The notes below the pieces were generated by a model that was not told the origin of the DNA, searched no databases, and saw only the letters and a list, made by a program, of their open reading frames with translations. The position numbers and the translations under genes were made by a program. Of a stretch of DNA of 64,000 bases, positions 26,098 to 35,996 are shown in pieces; positions within the stretch are counted from its first letter, which is position 1; each line of letters begins with the position of its first letter. The DNA comes from Prado023 sp963774745 (GTDB lineage Bacteria; Actinomycetota; Actinomycetes; S36-B12; CAIYMF01): assembly GCA_963774745.1 (NCBI GenBank), contig CAVZGE010000002.1, forward strand, positions 248,001 through 312,000, given 5' to 3'.

Positions 26098-26940
26098 ATG
26101 ACTGCGCCACGACTGGACCGCGGCTGCGCCAGGACTCCGTCCGCGCGCCGCGTCCGGCTGATCCGCGCCTTCGCGGTCCGCGATCTCAAGGCCCGATTCA
26201 CCGCGACCAGCCTCGGGTCTGGTCTGGACGCTCATCGTGCCGATCGCCACGGTCGTCATCTACAGCGCGTCTTCGCCGTCATCTTCCGGGCCCAGGCTCC
26301 TCCGATGGGCAATGGCAAGCGAGGGCGTCTTCGCCGCGTGGTTCTTCGTCGGCTACGTGGTCTGGAACACCTTCTCCCAGGTCAGCATGGGCGGGATGGG
26401 ATCGATCCTGGGCATGGGCGCCATGCTGCAGAAGGTCTTCATCCCGTCCTACGTCCCGGTCCTTGCCTCGGCGGCCACCTTGGCCGTCGAGAAGCTGATC
26501 GAGACCGGGGTCATGCTCCTGTTCCTGCTGGTGCTGATGAACGTGGGCTGGACCTGGCTGCTGTTTCCCTTCGTGCTGGTCGTCCTGTGGGCGTTCTCCA
26601 GCGCGTTCTCGTACTGCCTGGCCGTGGCCATCGTGCACTTCCGCGACACCGGGCAGATCGTCGGCGATCGTCATGCAGCTGTGGTTCTTCCTCACGCCGG
26701 TCATGTACCCGGTGGATCATGATCCCGGAGGACTGGAACGGGATCCCGCTGCGCAGCCCTCCTCGCGCTGAATCCCATGACGGACTTCGTCGAGATCGCC
26801 CGACTCCTGCTGTACGAACTGCGACTCCCGCCGCTTGGGGCCCGGTGCTCTACTGCGTTGCCTGGACGCTCGCCCTGGTAGGCGTCGCGGCATTCGTGGT
26901 CCACCGCCGATGGGGGCGGGACGTGGGCGAGGCGATATGA
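26098..26940 (+). CDS. wzm: ABC-2 polysaccharide exporter permease, heavily frameshifted
   Basis: About 280 aa when pieced together. Membrane partner of the ATPase that follows; together they would export a lipid-linked glycan. Fragments in order: RLIRAFAVRDLKARFTATSL, LIVPIATVVIYS, VFAVIFRAQAPPMGNG, GVFAAWFFVGYVVWNTFSQV, KVFIPSYVPVLASAATLAVE, RDTGQIV, QLWFFLTPVMYPVD, NPMTDFVEIARLLLYE and AFVVHRRWGRDVGEAI. At least five indels occur; one is clearly an extra G in CTCGGGTCTGG. The stop overlaps the ATPase start (ATGA). CAGGAG precedes the ATG. Confidence 0.82.
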   Translation: MTAPRLDRGCARTPSARRVRLIRAFAVRDLKARFTATSLGSGLDAHRADRHGRHLQRVFAVIFRAQAPPMGNGKRGRLRRVVLRRLRGLEHLLPGQHGRDGIDPGHGRHAAEGLHPVLRPGPCLGGHLGRREADRDRGHAPVPAGADERGLDLAAVSLRAGRPVGVLQRVLVLPGRGHRALPRHRADRRRSSCSCGSSSRRSCTRWIMIPEDWNGIPLRSPPRAESHDGLRRDRPTPAVRTATPAAWGPVLYCVAWTLALVGVAAFVVHRRWGRDVGEAI

Positions 26941-28230
26941 CCGAGAACGCCGTGGAGGCGATCGGCGCTGTCCAAGAAGTTCCTCATGGCCGCCGAGCGC
27001 CGGACATCCTTCAAGGAGCGGTTCGTGCGTGGTCGCGCTCCGGAGCCCAAGACGTTCTGGGCCCTCAAGGACGCGACCTTCTCGGTGCCCAAGGGATCCT
27101 CACTGGGGATCATCGGGCACAACGGCTCGGGCAAGTCCACGGCGCTGAAGGTCCTGACCGGCATCTATCGGCCGACCTCCGGGACGGTGAAGGTCAACGG
27201 CAGCGTCTCAGCCCTGCTGGAGGTCGGGGCCGGTTTCCATCCGGAACTGACCGGCCGGGAGAACGTCCGGCTGAATGCCACGATCCTGGGGTTCACGAAC
27301 CGTGAGATCGACCGGTTCATGGACCAGATCATCGAGTTCGCCGACATCGGCGACCACATCGACGCCCCGATCAAGCACTACTCGAGCGGAATGCACGTCC
27401 GGCTGGGCTTCGCCGTCGCGGTCATGGTGCGGCCCGAGATCCTGATCGTCGACGAGGTCATCGCTGTCGGCGACGAGGAGTTCCAGCGCAAGTGCTACGA
27501 CTACCTGCTACGACCTGCGGCGGGCCGGTACAGCATGATCATCGTCTCGCACGGGCTCGGCCAGATCACGGACCTGTGTGACGACGCGGTCTGGCTCGAG
27601 CACGGCGAGGTTCAGGCGGTGGGCCCCTCAAGGAAGGTGGTTCGTTCATACATCGAGGCGGTGAATGACCGTGAGATGGCCCGCGCGACGGCCCTTGGCC
27701 CTGTGGAGGCCAAATCCGAGAGCCCCCTGGCGCCGGACATCGTGGATGCACCGCCAGTCACTCAACCGTCCCGAGAGGACGCACCCACGAGACGAAGGGG
27801 GACCGGGGAGATCAGGATCACCGACGTCCTGTTCCTGGACGCCGAGGGGCAGGCAACGGGCGTCCTGATCTCAGGTGAACCCGCGACCCTCCGGTTCCAC
27901 TTCTCCGCTGATGCCGACCTCGACGACGTGATCTTCGGCTTCGGGATGTGGAACCGCGACGACCTCCCCGTCTGTGGGGTCAATAGCGCAGCCGCCGCGG
28001 TGTGGTCGGTCCGAAAGGGCAAGGGCAACGTGGACTTCACAGCCACCCCGCTCCTCGTCGCCGAGGGCAGCTATGTGGTACGGATCATGATCAAGTCCGC
28101 GATGAACATCGTGGATGCTTTTGACTCCGGGGTCCCGCTGACCGTACGTGCACCAGATGTGGAGATGGCGGGTGTGTATCTCCAGCCCGGCACGTGGGGG
28201 ATCGCGACCAGTCAGGCTCCGCACGGGTGA
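26937..28230 (+). CDS. wzt: ABC exporter ATPase with C-terminal glycan-binding-like domain
   Basis: About 430 aa when joined. Walker A GHNGSGKST, the signature HYSSGMHVRLGFA typical of Wzt/TagH rather than LSGGQ, and Walker B ILIVDEVIAVGDEEF are clear. Residues ~265-425 form a beta-rich C-terminal domain (GEIRITDVLFLDAEGQATGV to VRAPDVEMAGVYLQPGTWGI) like the Wzt C-domain, which in other systems recognises the glycan's non-reducing end. The N-terminus MTENAVEAIG is in another frame with a break near 26965; two compensating indels near 27510-27535 alter LRRAGRSMIIVSHG. The start overlaps the permease stop. Confidence 0.88.
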
Positions 28231-28426
28231 ACGGCCGGCTGGACAACTCCCCAGTGGCATGCCGCATCGGGCGTGTTCATCAGCGGTCGATGGCACTGGG
28301 ACGCCAAACGCGCGACGGCTTGAACAAGGGCAATGGGAGACGCAACCCGGGCTTCCATGCGGGTTTCGGGGGCGCCCTCTGCCGGCCGTAAGTAGGTCAT
28401 GAGGCGACCTGGAAAGGCTCTGCCGG

Positions 28427-28432
28427 TAGACT
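28427..28432 (+). promoter_or_regulatory. Putative -10 element TAGACT
   Basis: GCCGGTAGACTCCGCC resembles the GGTAGNCT boxes found upstream of several genes in this locus. It lies 38 bases before the GTG start at 28470, in a 239-bp gap with no gene and falling GC content. Confidence 0.4.
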
Positions 28433-28469
28433 CCGCCGAGGCTGGGCTCAGCCGAAGGGGGTTGGGGCA

Positions 28470-30267
28470 GTGACCCATGGGAATTCGCTTGTGCACGAGG
28501 GTCAGAACCGTGCTCGTATCGGTCGCGGGCTCAGGTTCAGGTCGATGGTTCTGGACGTTCTCGTCCTGCTAGGACTTGAGGTCTTCGTTCTGTACTTCTC
28601 GGGGGCGCAGGCATACACGTTTCTCCATACCCCCGACTCAGAGTTCTACGTGACCTTGTCTGCCTTTGGAGAGCACATCACGGATCGAGCTCCGAACGAT
28701 GTGTACTACTGGACCAAGCTGGGCGTAATAGCCCCGCAGTACTTGGTGAGTCACTTCTTCGGATTCGGCGTCGCACATGCGGTATTCCGAGCCACCCTGC
28801 TGTTCCTGATCCTCGCCAGCGGCTATGTAGTCGCGCGGGCAACAGGCTCAATTCTTCTCGCCTCTCTAGGTGCGCTGTTCCTGGGGCTCAATACGGTCGT
28901 GCTGGGGTTCCTGGGGGACCCCTACATGACCGGTCCCGGTATAGCCGCTCTAGCTGTGCTCTTTGCTGCGCTCTATGTGTGGCCCGCCCTGTCAGTTGCA
29001 GGCCAACGCGCATCGACCGTAGGCATTGGTCTCGTTTTCGGGTGGATGGTGATGATCAATCCCTATATTCTGGTGCTCAGCATACCGACTGCGACCCTCT
29101 TTATGACCGGGAACATCACCTTTCGGAGTCAATGCAGCGTCCGTGAGGGCCTCATTCAGGTTGGCCTGGTTCTTCTTGGATTCTGGATCTCGTTCTCCGT
29201 CTTTCTGTTCGCGGGCACCATTATCTTCCCCGACTTGGGCTGGGTCGAGACCCTGAGCACCTGGACTAGGATCCTTAAGAGCAGTGACTACGCAAGTGAT
29301 ACGTGGGGCTGGATGGCGACGGAGACCTCGCTGCTGGTTCCGCTGACATGCGCCATCGTCGCTCTGCTCGCTTGGGCTTTGAGTAGACGCGCCGATATTG
29401 GGACGTTTGCCTTGGCGATATCCACTACGATCGCCATGGCCGTGGCTTTCACATGGGTGACCGGCGGCCCTACCCTCGAGGCAAGCTTCTACAGTGCGTT
29501 CCTCTGGCCCACATCCATGTTGGGTCTAGTTGCCGTCCTAACCCGCGCGTCTCATTGGGGCCGGTCAAGAGTACTTGGGTTTATCGCAGCGGCAGCAGCG
29601 GCCGCATGGGTCTACCTTGGACATTGGGCGGGCCAACTGCAATTCAGGGAAGCACTTGCCATTGTCTGCATCGTCGTGGGAGCGACGCTCCTTCTAATGT
29701 GGCCTGCGCTCTACGGTAGTCACTCCCGTGCCGGTGAGACTGTTCATGTCGCTCGAGTCGCTATCGCATTGGCTCTTCTCGGGGAGGTTTCCAAGCCCTC
29801 CAGAATGGGCGACCGACGGACTCAGGGGGGTTTCTACTGGGCAGGCACTCATATGCCCAAGCATTCGTTGATTCGCAGGTAGGCGAGATTGTGGGCGTCG
29901 ACCTGGCCATACAATCATGGGTGCTGGCGAATACCTTCCCGCACGATCGGGTAATGGTTTGGGAAGAGCCGGAGAGCTACCTCTATGGACAGGCCGCGAT
30001 GTCTCTGTGGGGCTTCAACTCTGTTAGTCATACTCTCGAAATTGGAGAATGGGAACGCGCTAATCTGACCAATCTCGATCCCTCTGTCGTGGCGCTATAC
30101 GGTAACTCGATGGGGGGATCCGGCGACTCGCGAAAGAGCTGTCATCTGCCGTGCGTGTATCCGATCCTCTATGCCAGGACTTCACTTCATTGTGGCCACG
30201 TGCGATCGTCGGGGCAGGTGATGGCCGCCAACTACTCACGTGCATCGTGAGGGTCCAGCCCAAGTAG
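28470..30267 (+). CDS. Polytopic membrane protein, GT-C-like, frameshifted, low GC
   Basis: About 598 aa when joined. Some ten membrane helices span the first ~430 residues. An early loop contains HTPDSEFYVTL, the acidic loop expected in GT-C glycosyltransferases, and another loop has LGDPYMTGPG. A soluble C-terminal part continues after a shift near 29800-29830 (SYAQAFVDSQVGEIVGVDLA, DRVMVWEEPESYLYG), and another shift near 30110 leads to SDPLCQDFTSLW and a TAG at 30265. Base composition is visibly lower in GC than both flanks, with A/T-rich third codon positions, suggesting transfer. Likely role: lipid-linked sugar transfer; not certain. Confidence 0.65.
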
Positions 30268-30284
30268 AAAGCGGAGAGCCCTCC

Positions 30285-31497
30285 CTACATGTAATAACCG
30301 TTCGTGCCTATGATTGATGAGGTGTAGGCGAGTCCAGCGATTGCCTGGACGAAAAGGACTGCAAGGGCCGGTAGATTCAGCCAGGAGCGTCGCACAAGCA
30401 AGGCGATGGCCGACAACAGGTACAGCGCGGAATTTGCGGCGATTGCGCCCCAGGCGAAGTTCCCGTGCATTATGGAGGTCCCCGACGAGTCGGTCTCGTC
30501 AAGTAGGGCGAACGCAAGTACCGAAATGATCAGCACGGTCCAGGCAGGAATGAGCCACCGGAACAGGTCCGACCCGCCGGCTGGCATCGACTGCCAGGGT
30601 TAGCAGGGCGGCCAGAGGGAAGGCGAGACTACGGGTAAGGGACAAAGCAATATTGTCATCTCCCCCAATGAGGCCCGTCAAATACTGCCACTGGACGAAG
30701 GGCCCCACCGCCGTGTGTCGCGCGGCGCCTTCCCCGAAAACGGCTACAGATTGATACACGACTGAGGCAATCGGCAATACAGCTAAGAACGCCAGCTGTC
30801 CGACGACTGACCGGAGTGTATGCTTCTTGAGGGTCACGATCAAGGCGGCCGTCACTATTGCTCCCGCGATCCAGCTCGGTGTGAGTGCGGGCTTCGCCAG
30901 TGCGGAGACTGCGCCACCAACAGCTGCGATGCGGGCGGTTCGCCACCCCGGTTGCGCCCACCACAGAGTCAGTGCAAAGACGGCAACTGGGGCAAATGAA
31001 TTTGCGACGAATTGGGTTGCAGTATGCCAGACGTTAGGCGGAAGTGTCCCGAGGTAGTCATTGACCTCGAGCCACGGAATCGGAAAGGAGATGGCAAGGC
31101 AGAGGAGCCCCGAGACAAGCAGGCTGACAAGCCGATTACCTGTGGCGATCAAGAGGAGCCCTGAGAGCAGGGCTCCCCGGACGAACGCTACGGCGCCGAG
31201 GATCATCAGTCCGGCCGCGACCAGACGATCCTCCTGGCTGGCGGAACTTATCATCCACCCCTGGACGTGGTAAAAGGCCGTGTACGCCCACCCGGTCGAT
31301 TCGATTGTTGAGGGTCCCAACGTCAGGTGCAGCGGTAGATCCGTTGTGTGTGAGTCAAACACCGCAACGAAGACGCGGCCCGATGCGACCAAGGAGACGA
31401 GACCGGCGACACCTGCCATCGCAGCTGTCCAGAGACCGGACGCCATCGCGTCAAGCTGTGCGGATTCCTCACTGTGCTGACCACCTTCTACCACCAC
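30285..31497 (-). CDS. Polytopic membrane protein of glycan assembly, frameshifted, low GC
   Basis: About 403 aa when joined (shift near 30575-30590, where VDASRR meets GGSDLFRWLIPAW). Roughly ten membrane helices. A large first loop has DSHTTDLPLHLTLG and a later one PPNVWHTATQFVANSF, similar to proteins annotated as polysaccharide polymerases or GT-C enzymes. Together with its convergent neighbour it forms a low-GC pair. It lies 96 bases downstream of wecE on the same strand. Which of the two neighbouring membrane proteins could be a Wzy-type polymerase cannot be told. Confidence 0.62.
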
Positions 31498-31593
31498 GAC
31501 TCCAACCTCCCTCGCTTGCCTGGACCCTTACTCCAGTCACTGGCCGCTTCCCACCGCTCGAGGTGCCCGTCCGGTCCACGCATTACACTCGGA

Positions 31594-32742
31594 TTAGTTT
31601 GCGGCCACGTTCGTGAGCGCGGCTCCGGCGACCTCCAGGACCGTATCGAGGTGTTCTTCCAGCCCAATCCAGAGCGGCAACCTCACCAACCGATCGCTCG
31701 TCGCCTCAGTAACCGCCATTGAGCCATGCGATCGGCCATACCTGAGGCCGGCCGGTGACGAGTGAAGAGGGACGTAGTGGAAGACAGATCCCACCCCCCG
31801 CTGTCGCAGTGCCTCGATGAAGCGACTCCTGTGGCTGAGGGTGGGCAGCAGCAGATAATACATGTGCGCATTATGTTCGCATTCTTCGGGCACCGTCGGA
31901 CGCTTGACAAGCCCTTGTTCCTCGAATGGTTGGGCCCACTCATTGTACTGCTGCCAAATTGCTAACCGACGCCGCGTGATCTCGTCCGCGTGGTTCATCT
32001 GCGCGTAGAGAAATGCGGCTGTGACCTCCGCCGGAAGGTACGAGGAGCCTTTGTCGACCCAAGTATACTTGTCGACCTGTCCGCGGAAGAATCGACTTCG
32101 GTTCGTACCCTTCTCCCGCAGGATCTCGGCCCGGTCAGCGAAGTCGTCATCTCGACAAAGCAGTGCCCCACCCTCGCCGGAGATTATGTTCTTGGTCTCG
32201 TGAAAGCTCAGCGTGCCAAGGTTGCCTAGGGTCCCGAGTGGGTGACCTCGGTACTTCGACATGATTCCCTGGGCCGCGTCCTCAACGACGGTTAGGTTGT
32301 GCTTTGCGGCGATCCGCAGAATCTCGTCCATCTCCGCAGAAACACCCGCATAGTGCACGACACAAATTGCTTTCGTGCGCATTGTGATAGCCCCTTCGAT
32401 GAGGGTCTCATCGATGTTGAGGGTATCTTCTCGGATGTCAACAAACACCGGCTTGCCACCATGAAGCACGAACGCATTCGCTGTCGAAACAAATGTGTAC
32501 GAGGGCATGATGATTTCGTCTCCGGGCTGAAGGTCCAGGAGCAGCGCGGCCATTTCAAGTGCTGCCGTGCAACTGTGCGTGAGCAATGCCTTCTTAGCAC
32601 CGGTGTTCGATTCAAGCCATCGATGACACCGAGACGTGAAACTGCCATCCCCCGAAAGGTGACCAAGAAGATGGGCTTCTATGATCCGGTCGATTTCCTC
32701 GCCGGTCATATACGGTCGGTTGAACGGGATGGTCATGTTCAC
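31594..32742 (-). CDS. wecE: dTDP-4-amino-4,6-dideoxygalactose transaminase
   Basis: 382 aa, intact. PLP enzyme of the DegT/DnrJ/EryC1/StrS family. Very close to the enterobacterial WecE/RffA pattern along its whole length: IPFNRPYMTGEE, LSGDGSFTSRC, PGDEIIMPSYTFVSTANAF, VVEDAAQG, the PLP-lysine motif SFHETKNIISGEGGA, and EKGTNRSRFFRGQVDKYTW. It would convert dTDP-4-keto-6-deoxyglucose (product of rmlB, 53 kb) to dTDP-Fuc4N. The gene is in the low-GC block and free of frameshifts. No adjacent wecD-type acetyltransferase is seen on this strand; a GNAT domain lies at 34 kb. Confidence 0.92.
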   Translation of the reverse strand: MNMTIPFNRPYMTGEEIDRIIEAHLLGHLSGDGSFTSRCHRWLESNTGAKKALLTHSCTAALEMAALLLDLQPGDEIIMPSYTFVSTANAFVLHGGKPVFVDIREDTLNIDETLIEGAITMRTKAICVVHYAGVSAEMDEILRIAAKHNLTVVEDAAQGIMSKYRGHPLGTLGNLGTLSFHETKNIISGEGGALLCRDDDFADRAEILREKGTNRSRFFRGQVDKYTWVDKGSSYLPAEVTAAFLYAQMNHADEITRRRLAIWQQYNEWAQPFEEQGLVKRPTVPEECEHNAHMYYLLLPTLSHRSRFIEALRQRGVGSVFHYVPLHSSPAGLRYGRSHGSMAVTEATSDRLVRLPLWIGLEEHLDTVLEVAGAALTNVAAN

Positions 32743-32877
32743 CTGGTCCTCCCCCGTACTAGGCGTGACTGCGTGAGATGGAGGGCACTGGGCGCATTCG
32801 AGGCGGTTGTGAGCGGGCGGGTGATCGTGCCACTGAGATCCGAGACATACAAGAACGCGTGAGCCAGGTCATAGGCT

Positions 32878-33830
32878 CTAGGCCGTCTTTGAAGGCGTGA
32901 ACTCCAGGGCCTCGGCCACGATGCTTGAGGGTCTGCGCTGCACGTTTGCGAAGACCTGTCCTACGTACAGGCCGACGACGCCGAGGCTGAACAGAGTCAG
33001 TCCACCAATGAGCCAAGTCGAGGCGATTATGGAGGTGTAGCCTGCGACGGCGATTTCACCGCCGAAGAACTTGTACAGCGCCGTGCCCGCCAGCAGGAAC
33101 GAGACAAGGGCACAAGCCAGACCAACGCTAGCGACCATTCGCAGGGGCTTATCCGAGTATCCGAGGATGATGTGAATGGCGAGGCGAAGCATTCGTCCGA
33201 AGGTGTATGAAGTCTTTCCTTCCATCCGCTGGGCATGTTCAACGGGGACCTTGGTCTGCTTGAAGCCGACCCACCTCACCATGAGCGGGAAGGCCCGATC
33301 TCTCTCAGGCATGGCGATCACGGCATCGATGACCTTCCGGTGGAAGACCCCGAAGTTGGCGGTACTCCCATCTTGGGGGACACCGGTGAGCCAACTGAGG
33401 GTGCGGTAGAAGGCCCATGAGGAGAACCGTTTGCCGGCGGTGTCCTGTCGGTTGACCCGCTGGGCAAAGACGACGTCGTAACTCCCGGCGAGGGCGGCGG
33501 AGTAAAGCTCGGGGATGGCGCTTGGAGGATCCTGCGAGATCGCAGTCTGATGACGACCGTCCATTCCCCTCTGGATGTCTTGATCCCTGCTGAGATGGCC
33601 GCGTGTTGGCCGAAGTTCCGGGACAGCCGCAGCGCGCGAAGCCAGGGGCGGGTCGACCCGAGGCTCTGGATGGTCGACCAGGCGTCGTCGGGGCTGCCGT
33701 CGTCGACCAGGATCATCTCGAAGGGAACCCCGATCCGGCGGGCTGCCAACTCGACGCCGTCGACCAGCGCTGGAAGGCAGGCCACGCATCCATAGACGGG
33801 CGACACCACCGACAGCACGATGTTGGACAT
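32878..33830 (-). CDS. Family 2 glycosyltransferase with two C-terminal membrane helices (GtrB/DPMS-like), frameshifted
   Basis: About 317 aa when joined. The GT-A start VLSVVSPVYGCVACLPALVD, then MILVDDGSPDDAW and the acceptor region LRLSRNFGQHAAISAGI are in one frame; near 33550 two small indels disrupt the DxD-like CDLQDPP. The rest reads DVVFAQRVNRQDTAGKRFSS, STANFGVFHRKVIDAV and KTSYTFGRMLRLAIH, ending with two membrane helices (GLACALVSFLLAGTALYKFF and IIASTWLIGGLTLFSLGVVG). Such enzymes transfer a sugar to undecaprenyl or dolichyl phosphate for periplasmic use by GT-C proteins, which fits the membrane proteins nearby. A 135-bp gap to wecE holds no convincing gene. Confidence 0.85.
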
Positions 33831-33908
33831 GCAACGGCCCCCTGCCTCACAGGACTACCAAACTCCCGGGAAGAATACCTGCTTTGCGGATCCGGCTCGC
33901 CCCCTCGG

Positions 33909-33914
33909 TAGCCT
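33909..33914 (+). promoter_or_regulatory. Putative -10 element TAGCCT
   Basis: CTCGGTAGCCTGTCGG resembles the other GGTAGNCT boxes of the locus and sits in the 182-bp divergent gap, 98 bases before the start at 34013. No -35 assigned. Confidence 0.35.
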
Positions 33915-34012
33915 GTCGGGCCTGAGCTGTCCTCGCTGAGGGACCGCGATCCGACCCAGCGTGCTCCAGATGATCAGATAGCCTCAGGGAATCCACGAGT
34001 TGCGGAGGGCAC

Positions 34013-35529
34013 ATGATCGTGAAGGCGACGCCGGGCGACCCGTTCGCACCGGCATTCGAGGTTGATCTCAATCCGGCGCGGGTGGATGAGGACTGGGTAG
34101 TTGCCGCGCTCCTGAGCGATGTGGATTGGGGTCGATGGCGGACGGCCGGACAGCTACGAGCCCAGATTCGTGGGGCCTGGCGAGTTGCTGGAGCCTACCT
34201 GTCCGGCACCGGGGACATGGTGGGCTTTGCGAGGGCCGTCTCCGACGGGATCTCGATCGCGTATCTTGCCGACGTGTTGGTCCGTGAGGACTGCCGGGGA
34301 GGTGGAATGGGTCGTGCGCTTGTGACGACCATGCTCGAGCATGAACCTGCGAATCGCTTCCGCTGGATGCTCCACGCGGATGACGCACGACCCTTCTACG
34401 CTCGCCTGGGGTTCTCGACGCAACCGAGTACCTACATGGAGCGATCTCCGTGCTCCCCAGTGACGGGGCAGCGGTACGTACTGCTGGAAGCCGAGAGGGG
34501 AGACGCCGTGGCTGCGGCATCGGACGCACTGGAACTTGGAGCGGACGGCCTGCGGGTTTCGCACGCCCAGAACGGCGAGGACGTGCGACTCTGGCGTGCT
34601 TTCGACGGTGTCGAGCACGGCTTCTACGTCGAAGTCGGTGGCTGGGATCCGATCGAGCACTCCGCAACGTGGTCCTTCTATCTCAGAGGCTGGTCGGGGT
34701 TGGTGGTGGAGCCGGTGTCGGAGAACGCCGAGGCCATCCAGGCCAAGCGCCCGCGGGACCTGGTCGTGGCCGTCGCGGCTGGTCGCGACGAGGGCATGGT
34801 CGATCTGACTGTCTTCCCGTCCACGGGGTTGTCCACGGTCCGCGGAGATCACGCTGCCCGGCATCGGCCGATGGCCGTGAGGGTTCAATCGCCGTGTCCC
34901 TCAGCGTCCCCTGCGCAGGATCCTCGCTGAGCACCTCCTCTGAGATCCACTTCCTGCTCGTCGACGTGGAGGGCGCGGAGGCCGACGTGATCGCTGGCAT
35001 GGACTTCGAGATGTACCGCCCGTGGGTGGTTCTCGTCGAAGCAACTGAGCCGGGATCGCCGGTGGTCGCTGATCTGGGACCTGGGAAGCCCGAGCTGCTC
35101 AACGCACGGTACGACTTCGTGGCCTTCGACGGGTTGAACCGTTTCTACGTGGCACGGGAACACTCGGATCTGCGAGATCTGGTGGCGCTTCCGCCGAACG
35201 TATTCGACCTCTACCGCCCAGCGGCGTGGGCCGTCAGCGAGATCCAGCGAGCGGCAAGTGAACTGGCGCGGGTGCTGGCAAGTGAACGGGAGGATGCCAT
35301 GGGTGCCCTTCTCGCCAGCGCACAAGCGCAACGTGAGGGCCTCCGTAGGCGGATCGGCGGCCTTGAATCCGAGTTGCAGCATCTTGCGCGGGAGTGCGAC
35401 TCCGCAACGGCGCAACGCGATTCCGCAATGGCGCAACTGGGCTCGGCCAAGGAGCAGTTGCTGTCCTTGACTTCGAGCAGGTCTTGGGCGATTACGCGAC
35501 CACTTCGTCGCGTGCGAGGGTCGCGGTGA
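34013..35529 (+). CDS. GNAT-FkbM methyltransferase fusion with coiled-coil tail, frameshifted
   Basis: About 505 aa when joined. Residues ~1-155 are a GNAT acetyltransferase: VLVREDCRGGGMGRALVTTM is the acetyl-CoA loop and ARPFYARLGFSTQPSTYMER the C-terminal motif. Residues ~170-390 are an FkbM-type methyltransferase: SHAQNGEDVRLWRAF, GFYVEVGGWDPIEHSATW, then after a shift near 34870 LVDVEGAEADVIAGMDFEMY. The tail (~430-500) is a charged coiled coil ending LTSSRSWAITRPLRR, a motif common at the end of glycan-synthesis proteins. The two enzymes may modify the same sugar, e.g. N-acetylation of Fuc4N and O-methylation. An indel could also have fused two genes. Confidence 0.75.
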
Positions 35530-35545
35530 CGTCAACTGGTCCGGA

Positions 35546-35984
35546 GTGAAGCTCTCTGGACCTGTTCTTCGATGCTCCCTGGTACATCAGTCGATACGCG
35601 GATGTGCCTCTGTCGCGCGTGGCGCCGCGCACGCACTTCGTGGATCGCGGTCTTGCGGAGGGCCGCCTTCCGGGTCCCTGGTTCGATGCGGAATGGTACT
35701 TCGAGACCTACCCAGACGTGGCTCGTTCGGGTGTGCCGGCCTTCGCCCACTTCCTAGATCGAGGTTGGGCCGAGGGTCGCTATGCAGGTGCCTGGCAGCC
35801 GCGTCTGATGCTGGTTCGCCGAGGCCGCGAGGGGTGGGACGACCTGTCCGAGTCGGCTCGGCTCGAGTTGTTGGAGGACTGCGTGACAACATACCGAGCC
35901 CTTACTCGGGAAGATGCCCCCCCTCACGCGACGATGGACGAGTCCCTGTGGTTCTCGGTTCTTCGCGGCCCCTACCGGCTCTAG
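35546..35984 (+). CDS. Small protein with two WYxxxYPDV-type repeats
   Basis: About 145 aa. Two repeats of ~40 residues are visible: FFDAPWYISRYADV...THFVDRGLAEGRLPGPW, then FDAEWYFETYPDVARSGVPA followed by FAHFLDRGWAEGRYAGAW. This module (aromatic WY, YPDVA, then H-F-L-x-x-G-W-x-E-G-R) is found beside or inside bacterial glycosyltransferases and rhamnan-synthesis proteins; its function is unknown. The start is uncertain: GTG at 35546 needs one frameshift near 35560, and the open frame itself begins at 35550. It may instead be the tail of the preceding protein or the head of the following one, which starts 13 bases downstream. Confidence 0.6.
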
Positions 35985-35996
35985 AGGAGGTCACGG

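Noticed and set aside
32743..32877. Small gene between the GT2 gene and wecE on the minus strand
   Set aside because: Short frames exist (e.g. 37 codons starting MTWLTRSCMS) but none has a ribosome-binding site or recognisable sequence; one frame without a start may be a relic of a lost gene.
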